A stretch of DNA of 64,000 nt from Salinigranum marinum (lineage in GTDB: Archaea > Halobacteriota > Halobacteria > Halobacteriales > Haloferacaceae), in NCBI RefSeq assembly GCF_024228675.1, contig NZ_CP100461.1, forward strand, positions 186,001 to 250,000, given 5' to 3'. The translations under genes and the position numbers were made by a program. How positions within the stretch are numbered: position 1 is the first letter of the stretch; each line of letters starts with the position of its first letter. Shown here piece after piece: positions 1-8,874 of the stretch. Under the pieces are notes generated by a model, which ran no database searches, was not told the origin of the DNA, and worked only from the letters and a program-made list of their open reading frames with translations.

Positions 1-2
1 TC

Positions 3-878
3 GAGACAGCACAGGGGGACCTTTTCGACGCTGTCGACATCGCCACGAGGTCACGGTTCGTCGACGGCCCGGCGGGACGGATACATGTCGTCGAGGCTGG
101 ACCTCCCGACGACCAACCGCCGGTGGTGTTCGTTCATGGCACGGCTGCGTTCGGTGCGTTCTTCGCTCCCCTCATGACCCAGGTCGAAGACCGTCGGATG
201 ATCGCGTTCGACCGACCGGGGTACGGTCTCAGCGACGCGTTTGTCTACACTGAAGCCAACGTTCGACGCACCGTCGTCGATGTCCTCCTGGAAGTCCTCG
301 ACACGATGGAAGCCGACCGGATCGATCTCGTCGGGCACTCCATGGGCGGTCAGACGGCGATACTGTTCGCACTCATGCATCCGGCACGGGTTCGGCGTCT
401 CGTCTTGATCGGAGCCGTGGTAGGCTTCCCGGGAACGCATCCGCCGTTTCGTATTCGACTCTTGACAGTTCCCGTGCTCAATCGGGTGATACGGCGGCTG
501 CAGAAGTCGGGTGACGAAGGCGTCCTCGATATCGCGGAAACATTCGGAGAACGCGACGCGATCCGGGCCCATCCGGCGTTCATTCGGGCGATCGCAGCCC
601 ACGAAGCCGAGCCGAAATCGGCCGAGGCGGGATTCAGCGAGTTCAACGCGCTCGTCTCGGTACGGGGATGGCGTCCGTCCGTCAGGCTCAGTCCAGACGA
701 GTTACGGAGTATCCAGCCCCCCACGACGATCGTCTGGGGTGAGAACGACACGCTGGGTGGACCCGATGACGTCCGCAACGGTCTCGCGTTGATTTCGGAT
801 GTCCGGTTCGAGACCGTCGACGCCGGACACATCCCCTTTCTGGATCACCCGAAGCGGTGTACAGCACTCCTCGGATGA
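3..878 (+). CDS. alpha/beta-fold hydrolase, 5' end outside window
   Basis: The reading frame is open from the left edge of the window, so the true start lies outside; a GTG at 123 would cut off the first strand and is not needed. The oxyanion strand VVFVHGT, the nucleophile elbow GHSMGG (Ser codon 339-341), a late acid in WGENDT and a C-terminal histidine in AGHIPFL form a complete catalytic set in the order expected of the alpha/beta hydrolase fold. The family includes esterases, epoxide hydrolases, lactonases and dehalogenases, and the substrate cannot be told from this sequence. It has no signal peptide in the visible part, so a cytosolic role is likely. It ends 27 bases before the convergent response regulator gene. 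Confidence 0.85.
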   Translation, partial: ETAQGDLFDAVDIATRSRFVDGPAGRIHVVEAGPPDDQPPVVFVHGTAAFGAFFAPLMTQVEDRRMIAFDRPGYGLSDAFVYTEANVRRTVVDVLLEVLDTMEADRIDLVGHSMGGQTAILFALMHPARVRRLVLIGAVVGFPGTHPPFRIRLLTVPVLNRVIRRLQKSGDEGVLDIAETFGERDAIRAHPAFIRAIAAHEAEPKSAEAGFSEFNALVSVRGWRPSVRLSPDELRSIQPPTTIVWGENDTLGGPDDVRNGLALISDVRFETVDAGHIPFLDHPKRCTALLG

Positions 879-905
879 ACGAGGCGGATGCCTCGGGAGT
901 CGACC

Positions 906-1475
906 TCAGCCGGCCCGGTTGATCGCGGTGAACGTCTCTCGCATCTCGGCGAAGTTCTCCTCGGAGACGGCGAGTTCCTCGCGGAGTTCATCGCTCCGCC
1001 GCTGCATCCGGAGGTACTCACCGGACTCCGCGAGCTGTTCGGACGCGTGCTCGGCCTCGAGCACGGCCAGTTTCGCGGTGAGACTGAAGAAGGCCGTGAG
1101 TGGGTCGTCGTACGACGCCGCCTCCAGTTGCTGATCGACAGCAGCGAAGAGGTCCGCTTTCTCGATCGGTTTGCAGAGGTAATCGTCGAAGGGCATGTCG
1201 GTGATTCCGAACCCGGGGTCGACCGCAGTCACCATGATGACCCGACAGTCGTACCCCTGGTCTCGGAGGTCTCTCAACACCTTGTCGCCCGAGTAGGGCA
1301 TCCGACGGTCCAACAGCACCACGTCGACCGACTCGTCCATCTCCGCGAGCGCTTGCTCGCCACCGTACGCCGTTCGGACGTCTCCGTATCGCGTCCGTAA
1401 CCGGAGCGCGTACGCATCGACGACTTCGCGTTCGTCGTCGACGACGAGAATCGTTCCCTCCCTTTCCTGTGCCAT
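906..1475 (-). CDS. HalX-domain response regulator
   Basis: This 189-residue protein has an N-terminal receiver domain (about residues 7-120) with the acidic pair D13/D14, phosphoacceptor D56 in LLDRRMP, T83 and K102 in CKPIEK. The C-terminal half is a charged helical segment typical of the haloarchaeal HalX domain, with no DNA-binding domain visible. The ATG at 1475 is chosen over an upstream GTG at 1502 because the receiver fold starts directly after it. A membrane histidine kinase is transcribed divergently from 1707, so I infer a cognate two-component pair. A 48-base repeat lies between the two genes. With no output domain, it probably acts through protein contacts or as a phosphorelay intermediate. 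Confidence 0.85.
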   Translation of the reverse strand: MAQEREGTILVVDDEREVVDAYALRLRTRYGDVRTAYGGEQALAEMDESVDVVLLDRRMPYSGDKVLRDLRDQGYDCRVIMVTAVDPGFGITDMPFDDYLCKPIEKADLFAAVDQQLEAASYDDPLTAFFSLTAKLAVLEAEHASEQLAESGEYLRMQRRSDELREELAVSEENFAEMRETFTAINRAG

Positions 1476-1560
1476 GGTATCACACGTAACGGGGTTCGTC
1501 ACTGGAGCTGTTATACTTTCGTGCGAAACTCGAATAGCGGCCTCGTGCTCGAGTTCGTTA

Positions 1561-1608
1561 CTATCCCCTTCGGGGAATCCTCGCCCTTTAGGGCGGGGAG
1601 GATGTCAA
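1561..1608 (-). repeat. 48-base palindromic element end, copy 1
   Basis: Read on the minus strand it begins TTGACATCCTCCCCGCCCT and contains two short hairpins (CCCGCCCTAAAGGGCG and CCCCGAAGGGG). It is identical over all 48 bases to 18772-18819, which lies in the opposite orientation. Sequences of this form commonly mark the right end of haloarchaeal IS200/IS605-type (TnpB) elements. No tnpA or tnpB gene adjoins it, so it is a solitary end or remnant. It lies between the divergent response regulator and kinase genes and may affect their promoters. Confidence 0.75.
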
Positions 1609-1706
1609 CCACGACTGACCCCGCGAGCGTCCGCCTCGAGTGGGTGTGTGCTTCCGCGCCCGGTCCAGTGTGAATCCTTATCGTGCTCCTTGACAACACT
1701 CGACAC

Positions 1707-3515
1707 ATGCGGCTCCGGACGAAGTTCGCGGTCGTCTTCATCGTCGTGACACTCGTACTGAGTGGGTCGGTTCTCGCAGCCGTGGACTTCTACCGGCGCG
1801 ACGCGGTCGAGGAGTCCCGCGTGAACGTCGACGAGACAGCGACCCTGACGGCCGAGCAGATCGACGCATCGATCCGTGACAGACAGGACTACCTGGGACT
1901 CGTCGCGTCCCGGCCGGGCGCACGCCAGTTCGAGCAGCGCGGCCCGTTCCTCGACGCGTTGCTGGTGAACTCCCGGTTCTACGCCGCTCAGATCGTCGCC
2001 GCGAACGGGACCGTCATCGCCTTCCGCGGAGACATCACGGCTCAGCAGCGGCGAGCCGTCCTCGGATCGAACCGGAGCGCCGCGCCCTACGTCAGGGCGG
2101 CGCTCGACGGACGCTCGTTCGTGGGAGAGGGGGAGGCAGTCGACGGCGCCGACAGGCACGTCCTCGTGTTCAGCACGCCCATCTTCGAGGGCGGGGAGGT
2201 CACGGGCGTGCTCGCGGGGGCGATCGATCTCGACTCACAGACCGTTTTCGGCGCACTCCCGCCCCTAGAAACGAGCAGACAGACCGTTCGGGTCGTCGGG
2301 AACGGGATGGAACTCCGCGAGGGAGACCGCCAGTTCGCCGCGTCGATTGAGGCGTCCGCGACCGTCGAGGCGACCGGGTGGACGGTCACGGTCGTTCGGG
2401 ACCGCTCGGCGCTCGACGCCCGACTCCGTCGCCTGGGGCTGTTTCAGCTCGGCCAGCTGGGGATCGTCCTCCTGGTAATGGCCGGGTTCGGCTACTGGCA
2501 GTACGCCGCGAGCCTTCGGCAGACGGAGCGCCTCCTCGGAGGATTCGGCGACCTCGGGGCTGGAGAGTACGACCGTACCGTCTCGCTCAGTGGCGGCACC
2601 GAGTGGGAGCAGATCAGCGACGGGTTCAACGACCTTGCGGCGACGCTCCGAGCGCGCCAGGCGGCGCTTCGTCGACGAACACAGCGACTGGAAGTCATGT
2701 ACCGCGTGGTGCGGCACAACCTCCGGAACCAGCTGACGGTCCTGTTGACGTACGCAGACGTCATCGCCGACGTCACCGACGACGACGAGATACGCAGGGC
2801 GGCCCGGTCTATCGGCGACGCCGGCCGAACGCTCACGCATCTCAGCGAGCGTGCGCGTCAGATCGAGACCGCCCTCGCGGACGACCAGACGCCGTCGCGG
2901 GTCGACGTGAGCGACATCGTCTCCGATGTCGTCGCCGACCTCCGCGAGGCGTATCCGGCGGTGGCTATCGAGACGTCGCTCCCGGACGACGTCTGGGTGC
3001 GCGCCCTCCCCTCGCTCCGGATGGCGATCGAGAGCGTCTGTGAGAACGCCTGCCAGCACAACGACGCCGAGGATCCGCACCTCGAGGTGACCGTCTCCGT
3101 CGTCGACGGAACGGGTGAGCCCGGAACGAGCATAGAAGACTCGACCCGGCCCGACCCCGCCGATCACGGCGTCCAGGGGCCCGACCAGCGCAGTGGTGAG
3201 GCCGTCGAGCCTGCGCGGGACGATGGTGTCGCCGACAGCGAGAGCGACCACTGGGTCCGCGTCGCGGTCGCCGACAACGGCCCCGGTCTCCCCGAACAAG
3301 AGCGAACTGCGATCACCGAGGGACGCGAGACGGAACTCGAACACGCGAGCGGGCTCGGTCTCTGGTTGGCCCACTGGGTCGTCGACCGTTCCGGTGGCCA
3401 TCTCCGGTTCCACGACGCGTCACCTCGGGGGACGGTCGTCGAACTGCTGCTGCCGGGGGTCGCTGCAACGACGGCGACACCCGACTCGGACGGGGGGCCG
3501 GCCGGAGGACGCTAG
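1707..3515 (+). CDS. membrane sensor histidine kinase
   Basis: The 602-residue protein has a first membrane helix (about 8-27), an extracellular region (about 30-240) of likely Cache type, a second helix (about 243-262), a HAMP-like linker and a kinase core. The phosphoacceptor is H337 in RHNLRNQL, an H-box form common in haloarchaea. The ATPase domain shows the N box ENACQHND, the G1 box VADNGPGLP and the G2 box GLGLWLAHW. A polar insertion of roughly 45 residues rich in Asp, Glu, Pro and Ser separates N and G1 boxes, more than is usual. The ATG at 1707 is chosen because it directly precedes the first membrane helix. The divergent HalX regulator at 906-1475 is the likely partner. The signal sensed is unknown. 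Confidence 0.9.
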   Translation: MRLRTKFAVVFIVVTLVLSGSVLAAVDFYRRDAVEESRVNVDETATLTAEQIDASIRDRQDYLGLVASRPGARQFEQRGPFLDALLVNSRFYAAQIVAANGTVIAFRGDITAQQRRAVLGSNRSAAPYVRAALDGRSFVGEGEAVDGADRHVLVFSTPIFEGGEVTGVLAGAIDLDSQTVFGALPPLETSRQTVRVVGNGMELREGDRQFAASIEASATVEATGWTVTVVRDRSALDARLRRLGLFQLGQLGIVLLVMAGFGYWQYAASLRQTERLLGGFGDLGAGEYDRTVSLSGGTEWEQISDGFNDLAATLRARQAALRRRTQRLEVMYRVVRHNLRNQLTVLLTYADVIADVTDDDEIRRAARSIGDAGRTLTHLSERARQIETALADDQTPSRVDVSDIVSDVVADLREAYPAVAIETSLPDDVWVRALPSLRMAIESVCENACQHNDAEDPHLEVTVSVVDGTGEPGTSIEDSTRPDPADHGVQGPDQRSGEAVEPARDDGVADSESDHWVRVAVADNGPGLPEQERTAITEGRETELEHASGLGLWLAHWVVDRSGGHLRFHDASPRGTVVELLLPGVAATTATPDSDGGPAGGR

Positions 3516-3609
3516 AGACGATAGAGATCGGCTCCGCGCTCCCCCGTCACCCGTGGTCAACAGCCCGCTGTGGCCGAGAATCGACCGCATCGCATCGGAC
3601 CGAACTGGA

Positions 3610-5019
3610 CTACCGGTGACGACGGCGGACGGCGACGGAGAGCGCCGCCACGAGCAGTGCGACAGCAGTCGTCCCGAATCCGAGTCCGGGGACGGACTCG
3701 CCGCTCGTGGTCCCACCAGCCTCGGGACGCGCCGTGGGCGCGTCGTCCGTGGTCTCGGCTCGGGGGGTTCCCGTCCGTCCCGGTGTGGATGCACCCGTCG
3801 TCACGGTGTCCCCGGACTCGACCGTCACGTTCCCGACGAACCGCTCGTTGACGTACACCTGATACGTCCCGGGCTCGTCGAAGGAGCGCTCGAAGGTGGC
3901 CTGTCGGGTCCCGTTCGGGGCGATAGATAGCTCCGTGCGGTCCACCACGGTCTCTTCGAGGAGCAGTTTCACCGTGTACGTGCCGTCGGCGCCACCGACG
4001 TTCCGCACGCGGACCCGGACCTCGGTCCCCTGGTGTGTGCTGATCCGTGTGACGGTCACGAGCGCGTCGGTGATGCGGAACTTCGCCTGCTTGACGCCCG
4101 TCGTGAAGTCCGAGAGCCCGGGTGCCCTCGCCTCGAAGAAGTAGTGCGTCTCACCCTCGTCGACGAACCGGGTCGGGAGTTCGACCCACCCGCCCGCCTC
4201 GTGACGGTACAGCGCGACGTCCTCCGGGCCGGTCTCGTTCCCGGCCAGGCGGTCTTTCCGGACACGGACGTGGAACGTGACGTTACCGACGTCCTCGTTC
4301 GCGATGCTGTGATCGACGTGGACGTATCCCGCGGGTTCCGTTCCGTCGGCGGGGGCGAACGCGGGGACGTCGCCGAACCGACTCACGTTCGTCGCCACGC
4401 TGAGCGTGACGGATCCGGCACGTTCGGGCGTGAACGAGAGCGCGTCGACGGCGACGACGTCGTCGCGCGTCAACGGCCACGAGATGTTGAGCGACTGCGT
4501 CGTGTTCGCCTCGGCGTCCGTGATCGTGGCGTTCACTAGCGTCTTCCGCTCTAACACGCGCGACGGCGAGACGTCCGCGACCGTCCGCGTGTTCGTGAGC
4601 CAGACGTTCCGTTGTGGCTCGTCCGGGTCGGTGCTCAGGATGTGCAGCGTCGCGAACTGCGGGCGCGCGGTCGGGGCGTCGAAGGTGACGGTGACGTTCT
4701 GTCGCTCGCCCGGGCCGAGCGTCACCGGCCCCTCGAACGCTCGCTCGAACGACGCCCGGTCGGGCCCCACGATCGCGACCGCGTCGATCGTCAGCGGGGC
4801 GTCGCCCACGTTCCGTATCGAGAGCGTCCGCGCGTCCGACTCGTCCGTCGCGTTCGAGAAGCGGAGCACCTCGGGCTGGACCGCGATATCCGGTGTCGCG
4901 TCGACCTGCCGCGAGACTTGGCGCGTGGGCTGGACTGCCACCCCGACCGCGGCGGTCGAGAGCACGACCGCCACCACGAGGAGCACCCGTACGGTCCACC
5001 CGGGGACGTGTAGGTTCAT
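3610..5019 (-). CDS. surface protein with PGF-pre-PGF region and PGF-CTERM-like anchor
   Basis: The 469-residue protein starts with a signal-anchor helix (VRVLLVVAVVLSTAAVGVAV). An Ig-like domain follows (about 40-140, choice-of-anchor type, IRNVGDAPLTIDAVAI). The middle segment (NVTFHVRVRKDRL to SDFTTG) resembles the PGF-pre-PGF region of archaeal surface proteins. A CARDB-like domain (VTRISTHQGTEVRVRVRNVG) precedes a Thr/Pro-rich stalk and a tail of PGLGFG, hydrophobic helix and RRRHR. That tail matches the PGF-CTERM type of sorting signal processed by archaeosortase A and linked to lipid. Many NxT/NxS sequons suggest N-glycosylation. The ATG at 5019 puts the signal peptide at the start. 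It converges with the kinase gene. Binding function is unknown. Confidence 0.8.
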   Translation of the reverse strand: MNLHVPGWTVRVLLVVAVVLSTAAVGVAVQPTRQVSRQVDATPDIAVQPEVLRFSNATDESDARTLSIRNVGDAPLTIDAVAIVGPDRASFERAFEGPVTLGPGERQNVTVTFDAPTARPQFATLHILSTDPDEPQRNVWLTNTRTVADVSPSRVLERKTLVNATITDAEANTTQSLNISWPLTRDDVVAVDALSFTPERAGSVTLSVATNVSRFGDVPAFAPADGTEPAGYVHVDHSIANEDVGNVTFHVRVRKDRLAGNETGPEDVALYRHEAGGWVELPTRFVDEGETHYFFEARAPGLSDFTTGVKQAKFRITDALVTVTRISTHQGTEVRVRVRNVGGADGTYTVKLLLEETVVDRTELSIAPNGTRQATFERSFDEPGTYQVYVNERFVGNVTVESGDTVTTGASTPGRTGTPRAETTDDAPTARPEAGGTTSGESVPGLGFGTTAVALLVAALSVAVRRRHR

Positions 5020-5098
5020 GATCGTTGCCGTTCGTCGATGTATGCTAACATACGACAAATAGGTTGCCAGAGCGGCCGTAGTGTCTCCGAGTCGGGCT

Positions 5099-5539
5099 CT
5101 AGTACGGGTCCATGTCCTGGGGGAGTCCGTCGGGACCCCGCGACAGCGCGTACGGGTCCATGTCCTGCATCCGGAACGAGATGGTCACGTCGGCGGCGCC
5201 CGCGACGCCGATCGGGTCGGTGTCTCGCACGTCCCAGGGACCCGCGCGGACGGTCACGTTATTGATCGGGAACATGACGGACAGGTTGTCGATCGGGAAC
5301 GCAGCCGGGAACGGGTCGTTACCCTTCCCGTCCAGCACGGTCAGCGGGGTGCCCGTCGCGGCGGTCAGGTTATCGATCGGGAACGCGAGCGCCGACGCGT
5401 GTGGCCCACTCGGTCCGTCCGCGTGGGCCGTCGCGGGTGCGAACCCCACGACACCGGCCGCACCGCTCGTGAGAACGACGCCGACCAGCAGCAGTGTGAG
5501 GGCGATTCCATCGGCGATGTGGGTGTCTTCCATCATCAC
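5099..5539 (-). CDS. small secreted protein with LDGKGND motif and internal repeats
   Basis: About 145 residues with an N-terminal export helix (IALTLLLVGVVLTSGAAG) followed by a low-complexity mature part. FPIDNL occurs twice and MFPINN once, and the segment QDMDPY occurs near the C terminus and again as its last residues, encoded by an 18-base direct repeat (5102-5119 and 5151-5168). The motif LDGKGND also occurs twice in the small secreted protein at 8875-9138. I do not recognise the family, and no enzyme motif is visible. Cysteine is absent. It lies just upstream of, and divergent from, the DUF7331-like gene and the Bat-like sensor genes, which suggests a link to that signalling cluster. 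The first or third Met is the likely start. Confidence 0.6.
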   Translation of the reverse strand: MMMEDTHIADGIALTLLLVGVVLTSGAAGVVGFAPATAHADGPSGPHASALAFPIDNLTAATGTPLTVLDGKGNDPFPAAFPIDNLSVMFPINNVTVRAGPWDVRDTDPIGVAGAADVTISFRMQDMDPYALSRGPDGLPQDMDPY

Positions 5540-5673
5540 ATCTACTGCTCGGTCGGAGACGGCGATGAGAACAGTTGCTCAGTGTTGAGGGAGCCATGAT
5601 TCTCGACACCCTCAGTATCTAGAGGACAGCCGTCGGCGCGGCGGCTCAATACTTCGCAGGTACTGTCAGGGGG

Positions 5674-5892
5674 ATGGTCGACGACCGAACACATGTACCC
5701 GATGGGGACCAGCGCCCCACGACAGGGACGGTGATCACGATGACCTCGAGCCACGACACGCACGACCGGAGCCAGCCCGACGGCCGAATCCACCTCCTGC
5801 CCGCGGACGACGGCGTCGTCATCTACGACGTCGAGACGCCGTCCGGGTGGCTCAAATCCGACCACGCGGTCGCTCTCGCGGACTGGCGGTAA
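5674..5892 (+). CDS. small DUF7331-like protein
   Basis: This 72-residue acidic protein ends in GVVIYDVETPSGWLKSDHAV, which resembles the conserved core of small haloarchaeal DUF7331-type proteins (YDTENPxAWxxSD). The function of that family is unknown. A TATA-like CAATACTT about 27 bases upstream favours the ATG at 5674, although an in-frame ATG at 5740 would still keep the conserved core. It precedes the Bat-like regulator by about 90 bases on the same strand and could be co-transcribed with it. Confidence 0.55.
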   Translation: MVDDRTHVPDGDQRPTTGTVITMTSSHDTHDRSQPDGRIHLLPADDGVVIYDVETPSGWLKSDHAVALADWR

Positions 5893-5980
5893 CCTCGCTA
5901 GCCGATGTCCGGACGGACAGGGCGAGTGCTCCTGCGGGTCGGTCCGAATCTTGACTACTGATACCATCCAACACGGTAGT

Positions 5981-7603
5981 ATGAACGACGCCCTCGATCA
6001 CGTGACCGAAGGCGTGCTCGTCGTCGACGCCGACTGGCACGTCACTCGGGCGAACGCCGTCGCGGCGACCCACCTCGGCCGTGACCCCTCGGAGCTGACC
6101 GGCGTCGACGTCCGCGACGTCTTTCCCCGGTCGGTCGACTCGACGTTCCACGAGTCCGTCGCTGACGACGACTCGGAGCCCGAAGCGGTCGCGTTCGAGG
6201 ACTACTTTCCCGATCTCGAGGCGTGGTTCGCGGTCCGGACGGTCCCCGTCGACGGCGGGGCAGTGGTCGTCTTCCACGACGTCACCGCTCGCAAGGACCT
6301 CGAACGCTCGATCGACGACCGCGAGGCGGAACTGGACCGGCTCACGCGCATCAACGCGACCATTCAGGAGATCATCCGCGAGTTAGTGGGCGCGACGACT
6401 CGCGAGGAGATCGAGCGGACGGTCTGTGACCGACTCGCCGCGAGCGATCTCTACGCGTTCACCTGGGTCGGCGAGCGCGACCCGATATCCGACCGACTCA
6501 TCCACCGGAGTGCCGCCGGCGAGTACGAGGGTGTCGTCGAGTTGCTCGTCGAAGGGAGCGAGACGTCCGATGGGCCGGAGTCGCTCGAACACGCCGTCGT
6601 CCGAACCGGTGAGACACGACTCGTTCGGCAACTCGTCGAGGACGAGTCAGTCCCCGACCCGATACGGCGCGTCGCGTTCGCGCGCGGGTTACAGTCCGCC
6701 ATCGCCGTCCCCGTTCGGTACGGCACCACCACCTACGGCGTCCTGGGCGTGTACGCCGCTCGCCCGGACGCGTTCAGCGAGCGCGAGCGCGAGAGCCTGG
6801 AGACGCTGGGCGTCGCAACGGGGTTCGTCATCAACGCCGCTCGGCAGCGCAACCTCCTCCTGTCGGACACTGTCGTCGAACTCACGTTCCGCGTGACCGA
6901 TCCCGAGGACGCCCTGGTGGCGACGTCGTCCCGACTGGCGTGTTCGCTCGCGGTGGAAGGCATCGTTCCGCTCGCCGAAGGCGCGCTGCGCTGTTTCGTC
7001 AGTATCGAGGGAGCGCCACCCGGAGACGTCCACGAGACGGTGACAGACTCGACGGGGTTCGCGGACGCCCGCGTCGTCCACGAGACCGCAGCCGACGAGG
7101 CGACCGACGGTGGACTGCTCGAACTCTCCATCACTGACGCGTCACCGCTCTTGACCCTGGTGGAGCGCGGCGCAACCGTCCGTACGGCGACGTTCACCGA
7201 AGGTGTCGGCCGGGTCGTCGCGGAACTCGCCCCCGACGAGGACGTCCGCGCGGTCGTCGAGGCCGTCGGCGATCGGTTTCCCGGCTCGGATCTCCTCGCG
7301 AAGCGGGAGCGAGAGCGGGCCGTCGAGACGGCCCAGGAGTTCCGAAGCTCGCTCCACGAGCGACTCACCGACCGCCAGCAGACGGCACTGCGTGTGGCGT
7401 ACCACGGCGGCTACTTCCAGTCACCGCGTGACAGCACGGCCGAGGAACTCGCCGAGGGGCTCGGTATCACCTCGCCCACGCTCCACTACCACCTCCGGGC
7501 CGCCCAGTGGAAGCTGGTCGACGCGTTCCTCGCCGATGACCCGGATCGACCACACCGCGACGAGCGTGACGCGTGGCACGGTGACGAGGAGGATAACCAA
7601 TGA
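5981..7603 (+). CDS. Bat-like regulator: PAS, GAF, bacterio-opsin activator and HTH_10 domains
   Basis: The 540-residue protein has a PAS domain (about 1-105, EGVLVVDADWHVTRANA), a GAF domain (about 130-290, LQSAIAVPVRYGTTTYGVLG), a bacterio-opsin-activator region (about 300-450) and a C-terminal HTH_10 domain (LTDRQQTALRVAYHGGYF, then an ELAEGLGITSPTLHYHL recognition helix). Such proteins are soluble haloarchaeal transcription regulators that sense small ligands, redox state or light. The ATG at 5981 is preferred to a TTG at 5951 because the PAS domain begins there. The stop overlaps the next gene's start by four bases (ATGA), so it is translationally coupled to the kinase. No receiver domain is present, so phosphorylation by that kinase would be indirect. 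Confidence 0.88.
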   Translation: MNDALDHVTEGVLVVDADWHVTRANAVAATHLGRDPSELTGVDVRDVFPRSVDSTFHESVADDDSEPEAVAFEDYFPDLEAWFAVRTVPVDGGAVVVFHDVTARKDLERSIDDREAELDRLTRINATIQEIIRELVGATTREEIERTVCDRLAASDLYAFTWVGERDPISDRLIHRSAAGEYEGVVELLVEGSETSDGPESLEHAVVRTGETRLVRQLVEDESVPDPIRRVAFARGLQSAIAVPVRYGTTTYGVLGVYAARPDAFSERERESLETLGVATGFVINAARQRNLLLSDTVVELTFRVTDPEDALVATSSRLACSLAVEGIVPLAEGALRCFVSIEGAPPGDVHETVTDSTGFADARVVHETAADEATDGGLLELSITDASPLLTLVERGATVRTATFTEGVGRVVAELAPDEDVRAVVEAVGDRFPGSDLLAKRERERAVETAQEFRSSLHERLTDRQQTALRVAYHGGYFQSPRDSTAEELAEGLGITSPTLHYHLRAAQWKLVDAFLADDPDRPHRDERDAWHGDEEDNQ

Positions 7604-8721
7604 CCGAGGACACGAGTGTCGGGTCGGACCGGGACTCGCTTGAGCCTCCGCTGTTCGACGCGTTTCCCGACCCGCTCTTGGTATACGGGAGCGAGCGGGC
7701 AGGCGGGTCGGATTCGAGCCCCGATTCGCTCGTCCTTCGCGCGGCCAACCCCGCGTTCGTCTCGACGTTCGACGTCGAGCCCGACCGGGTCGGCGCGCCG
7801 CTCGACCACGTCGCTATTGCCGGCCGGATCGCGTCCGACACGGACGACGCCGACGTCGACGACAGCAGTTCGGACGACACGACGACCGTGAGAGCGATCC
7901 TCGATGTCGTCCGCGGAACAGCCGACTCGACGCTTCGACTCACGCAGGATCACCCCGGCGATAGCCGTCACTTCCACGTCCGGGCGATCGACGTTCGGGC
8001 GAACGACGCGGAGTCCGACGACGTCGACGGCTGTCTCTGCTTCACCGAGGTTTCGGACCTCGAACGACGTCGACGCGAACTCGTGGCGAGGGTCGACCGC
8101 CTCGAACGAATCGCGGACGTCGTGAGTCACGACATCCGGAATCCCCTCGAAGTTGCCAGCATCCGGCTCGAAGCGGCACAGGAGACGAACGAGGCTGTCC
8201 ACTTCGAGAAGGTCGCGGGCGCGCTCGCCCGCATCGAACAGTTGGTCAGTGACGTCCTCTCGGTCGGTGCGGGGAGGGTCGACCCGACCGACACGGTCGC
8301 GCTGGGGGACGCCGCCGAGTCCGCGTGGGCGACAGTCGACACGGCCGAGGCCACGCTCGTCATCGACCCGAAGGCACCGACCATCCGGGCCGATATCGAT
8401 CGTCTCCGCCAGGTGTTCGAGAACCTCTTTCGCAACGCCGTCGAGCACGCGGGACGCGACGCGACCGTGACCGTCGAACTGCTTCCGGACGGGTTCGCGG
8501 TCGTCGACGACGGCCCGGGCATTCCCCCGGAGATCGGCGAGCGTGTGTTCGAGATCGGTGTGTCGACCACGCCAGGGAGTCGGGGGCTCGGACTCTCCAT
8601 CGTCGATCGAATCGCACGGGAGCACGGCTGGCAAGTATCGGTCGCGTCACCCGACTCCGGGTCGGCCGATTCGGACGCGGGAGCCAGATTCGAGTTCACG
8701 GGCGTCACGCTCGTCGACTGA
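7600..8721 (+). CDS. soluble sensor histidine kinase
   Basis: This 373-residue protein lacks membrane helices. A divergent PAS-like region covers about residues 15-150, followed by a HisKA helix with phosphoacceptor H177 in VSHDIRNPLEVA. The ATPase domain shows the N box NLFRNAVEHA, the G1 box VVDDGPGIPPE and the G2 box GLGLSIVDRIAREHGW. It overlaps the Bat-like regulator by four bases, indicating one operon and probably a shared cytosolic signal. No receiver gene is adjacent, so its partner is encoded elsewhere or is the HalX protein at 906-1475. A small secreted protein follows after about 150 bases. Confidence 0.88.
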   Translation: MTEDTSVGSDRDSLEPPLFDAFPDPLLVYGSERAGGSDSSPDSLVLRAANPAFVSTFDVEPDRVGAPLDHVAIAGRIASDTDDADVDDSSSDDTTTVRAILDVVRGTADSTLRLTQDHPGDSRHFHVRAIDVRANDAESDDVDGCLCFTEVSDLERRRRELVARVDRLERIADVVSHDIRNPLEVASIRLEAAQETNEAVHFEKVAGALARIEQLVSDVLSVGAGRVDPTDTVALGDAAESAWATVDTAEATLVIDPKAPTIRADIDRLRQVFENLFRNAVEHAGRDATVTVELLPDGFAVVDDGPGIPPEIGERVFEIGVSTTPGSRGLGLSIVDRIAREHGWQVSVASPDSGSADSDAGARFEFTGVTLVD

Positions 8722-8874
8722 TCGATCGATGACGACGCGGAGCGAATCACGGTGGGTGATGCGGGTGGAAACAGTCCTCGGGCACGGTCTAGATACCGAG
8801 AGATCACTTCCGAAAACACGCTTCAATACTAAGCATCCGTCTCCATCGAGTACCCCTCCCTGGGTACATCTGTG

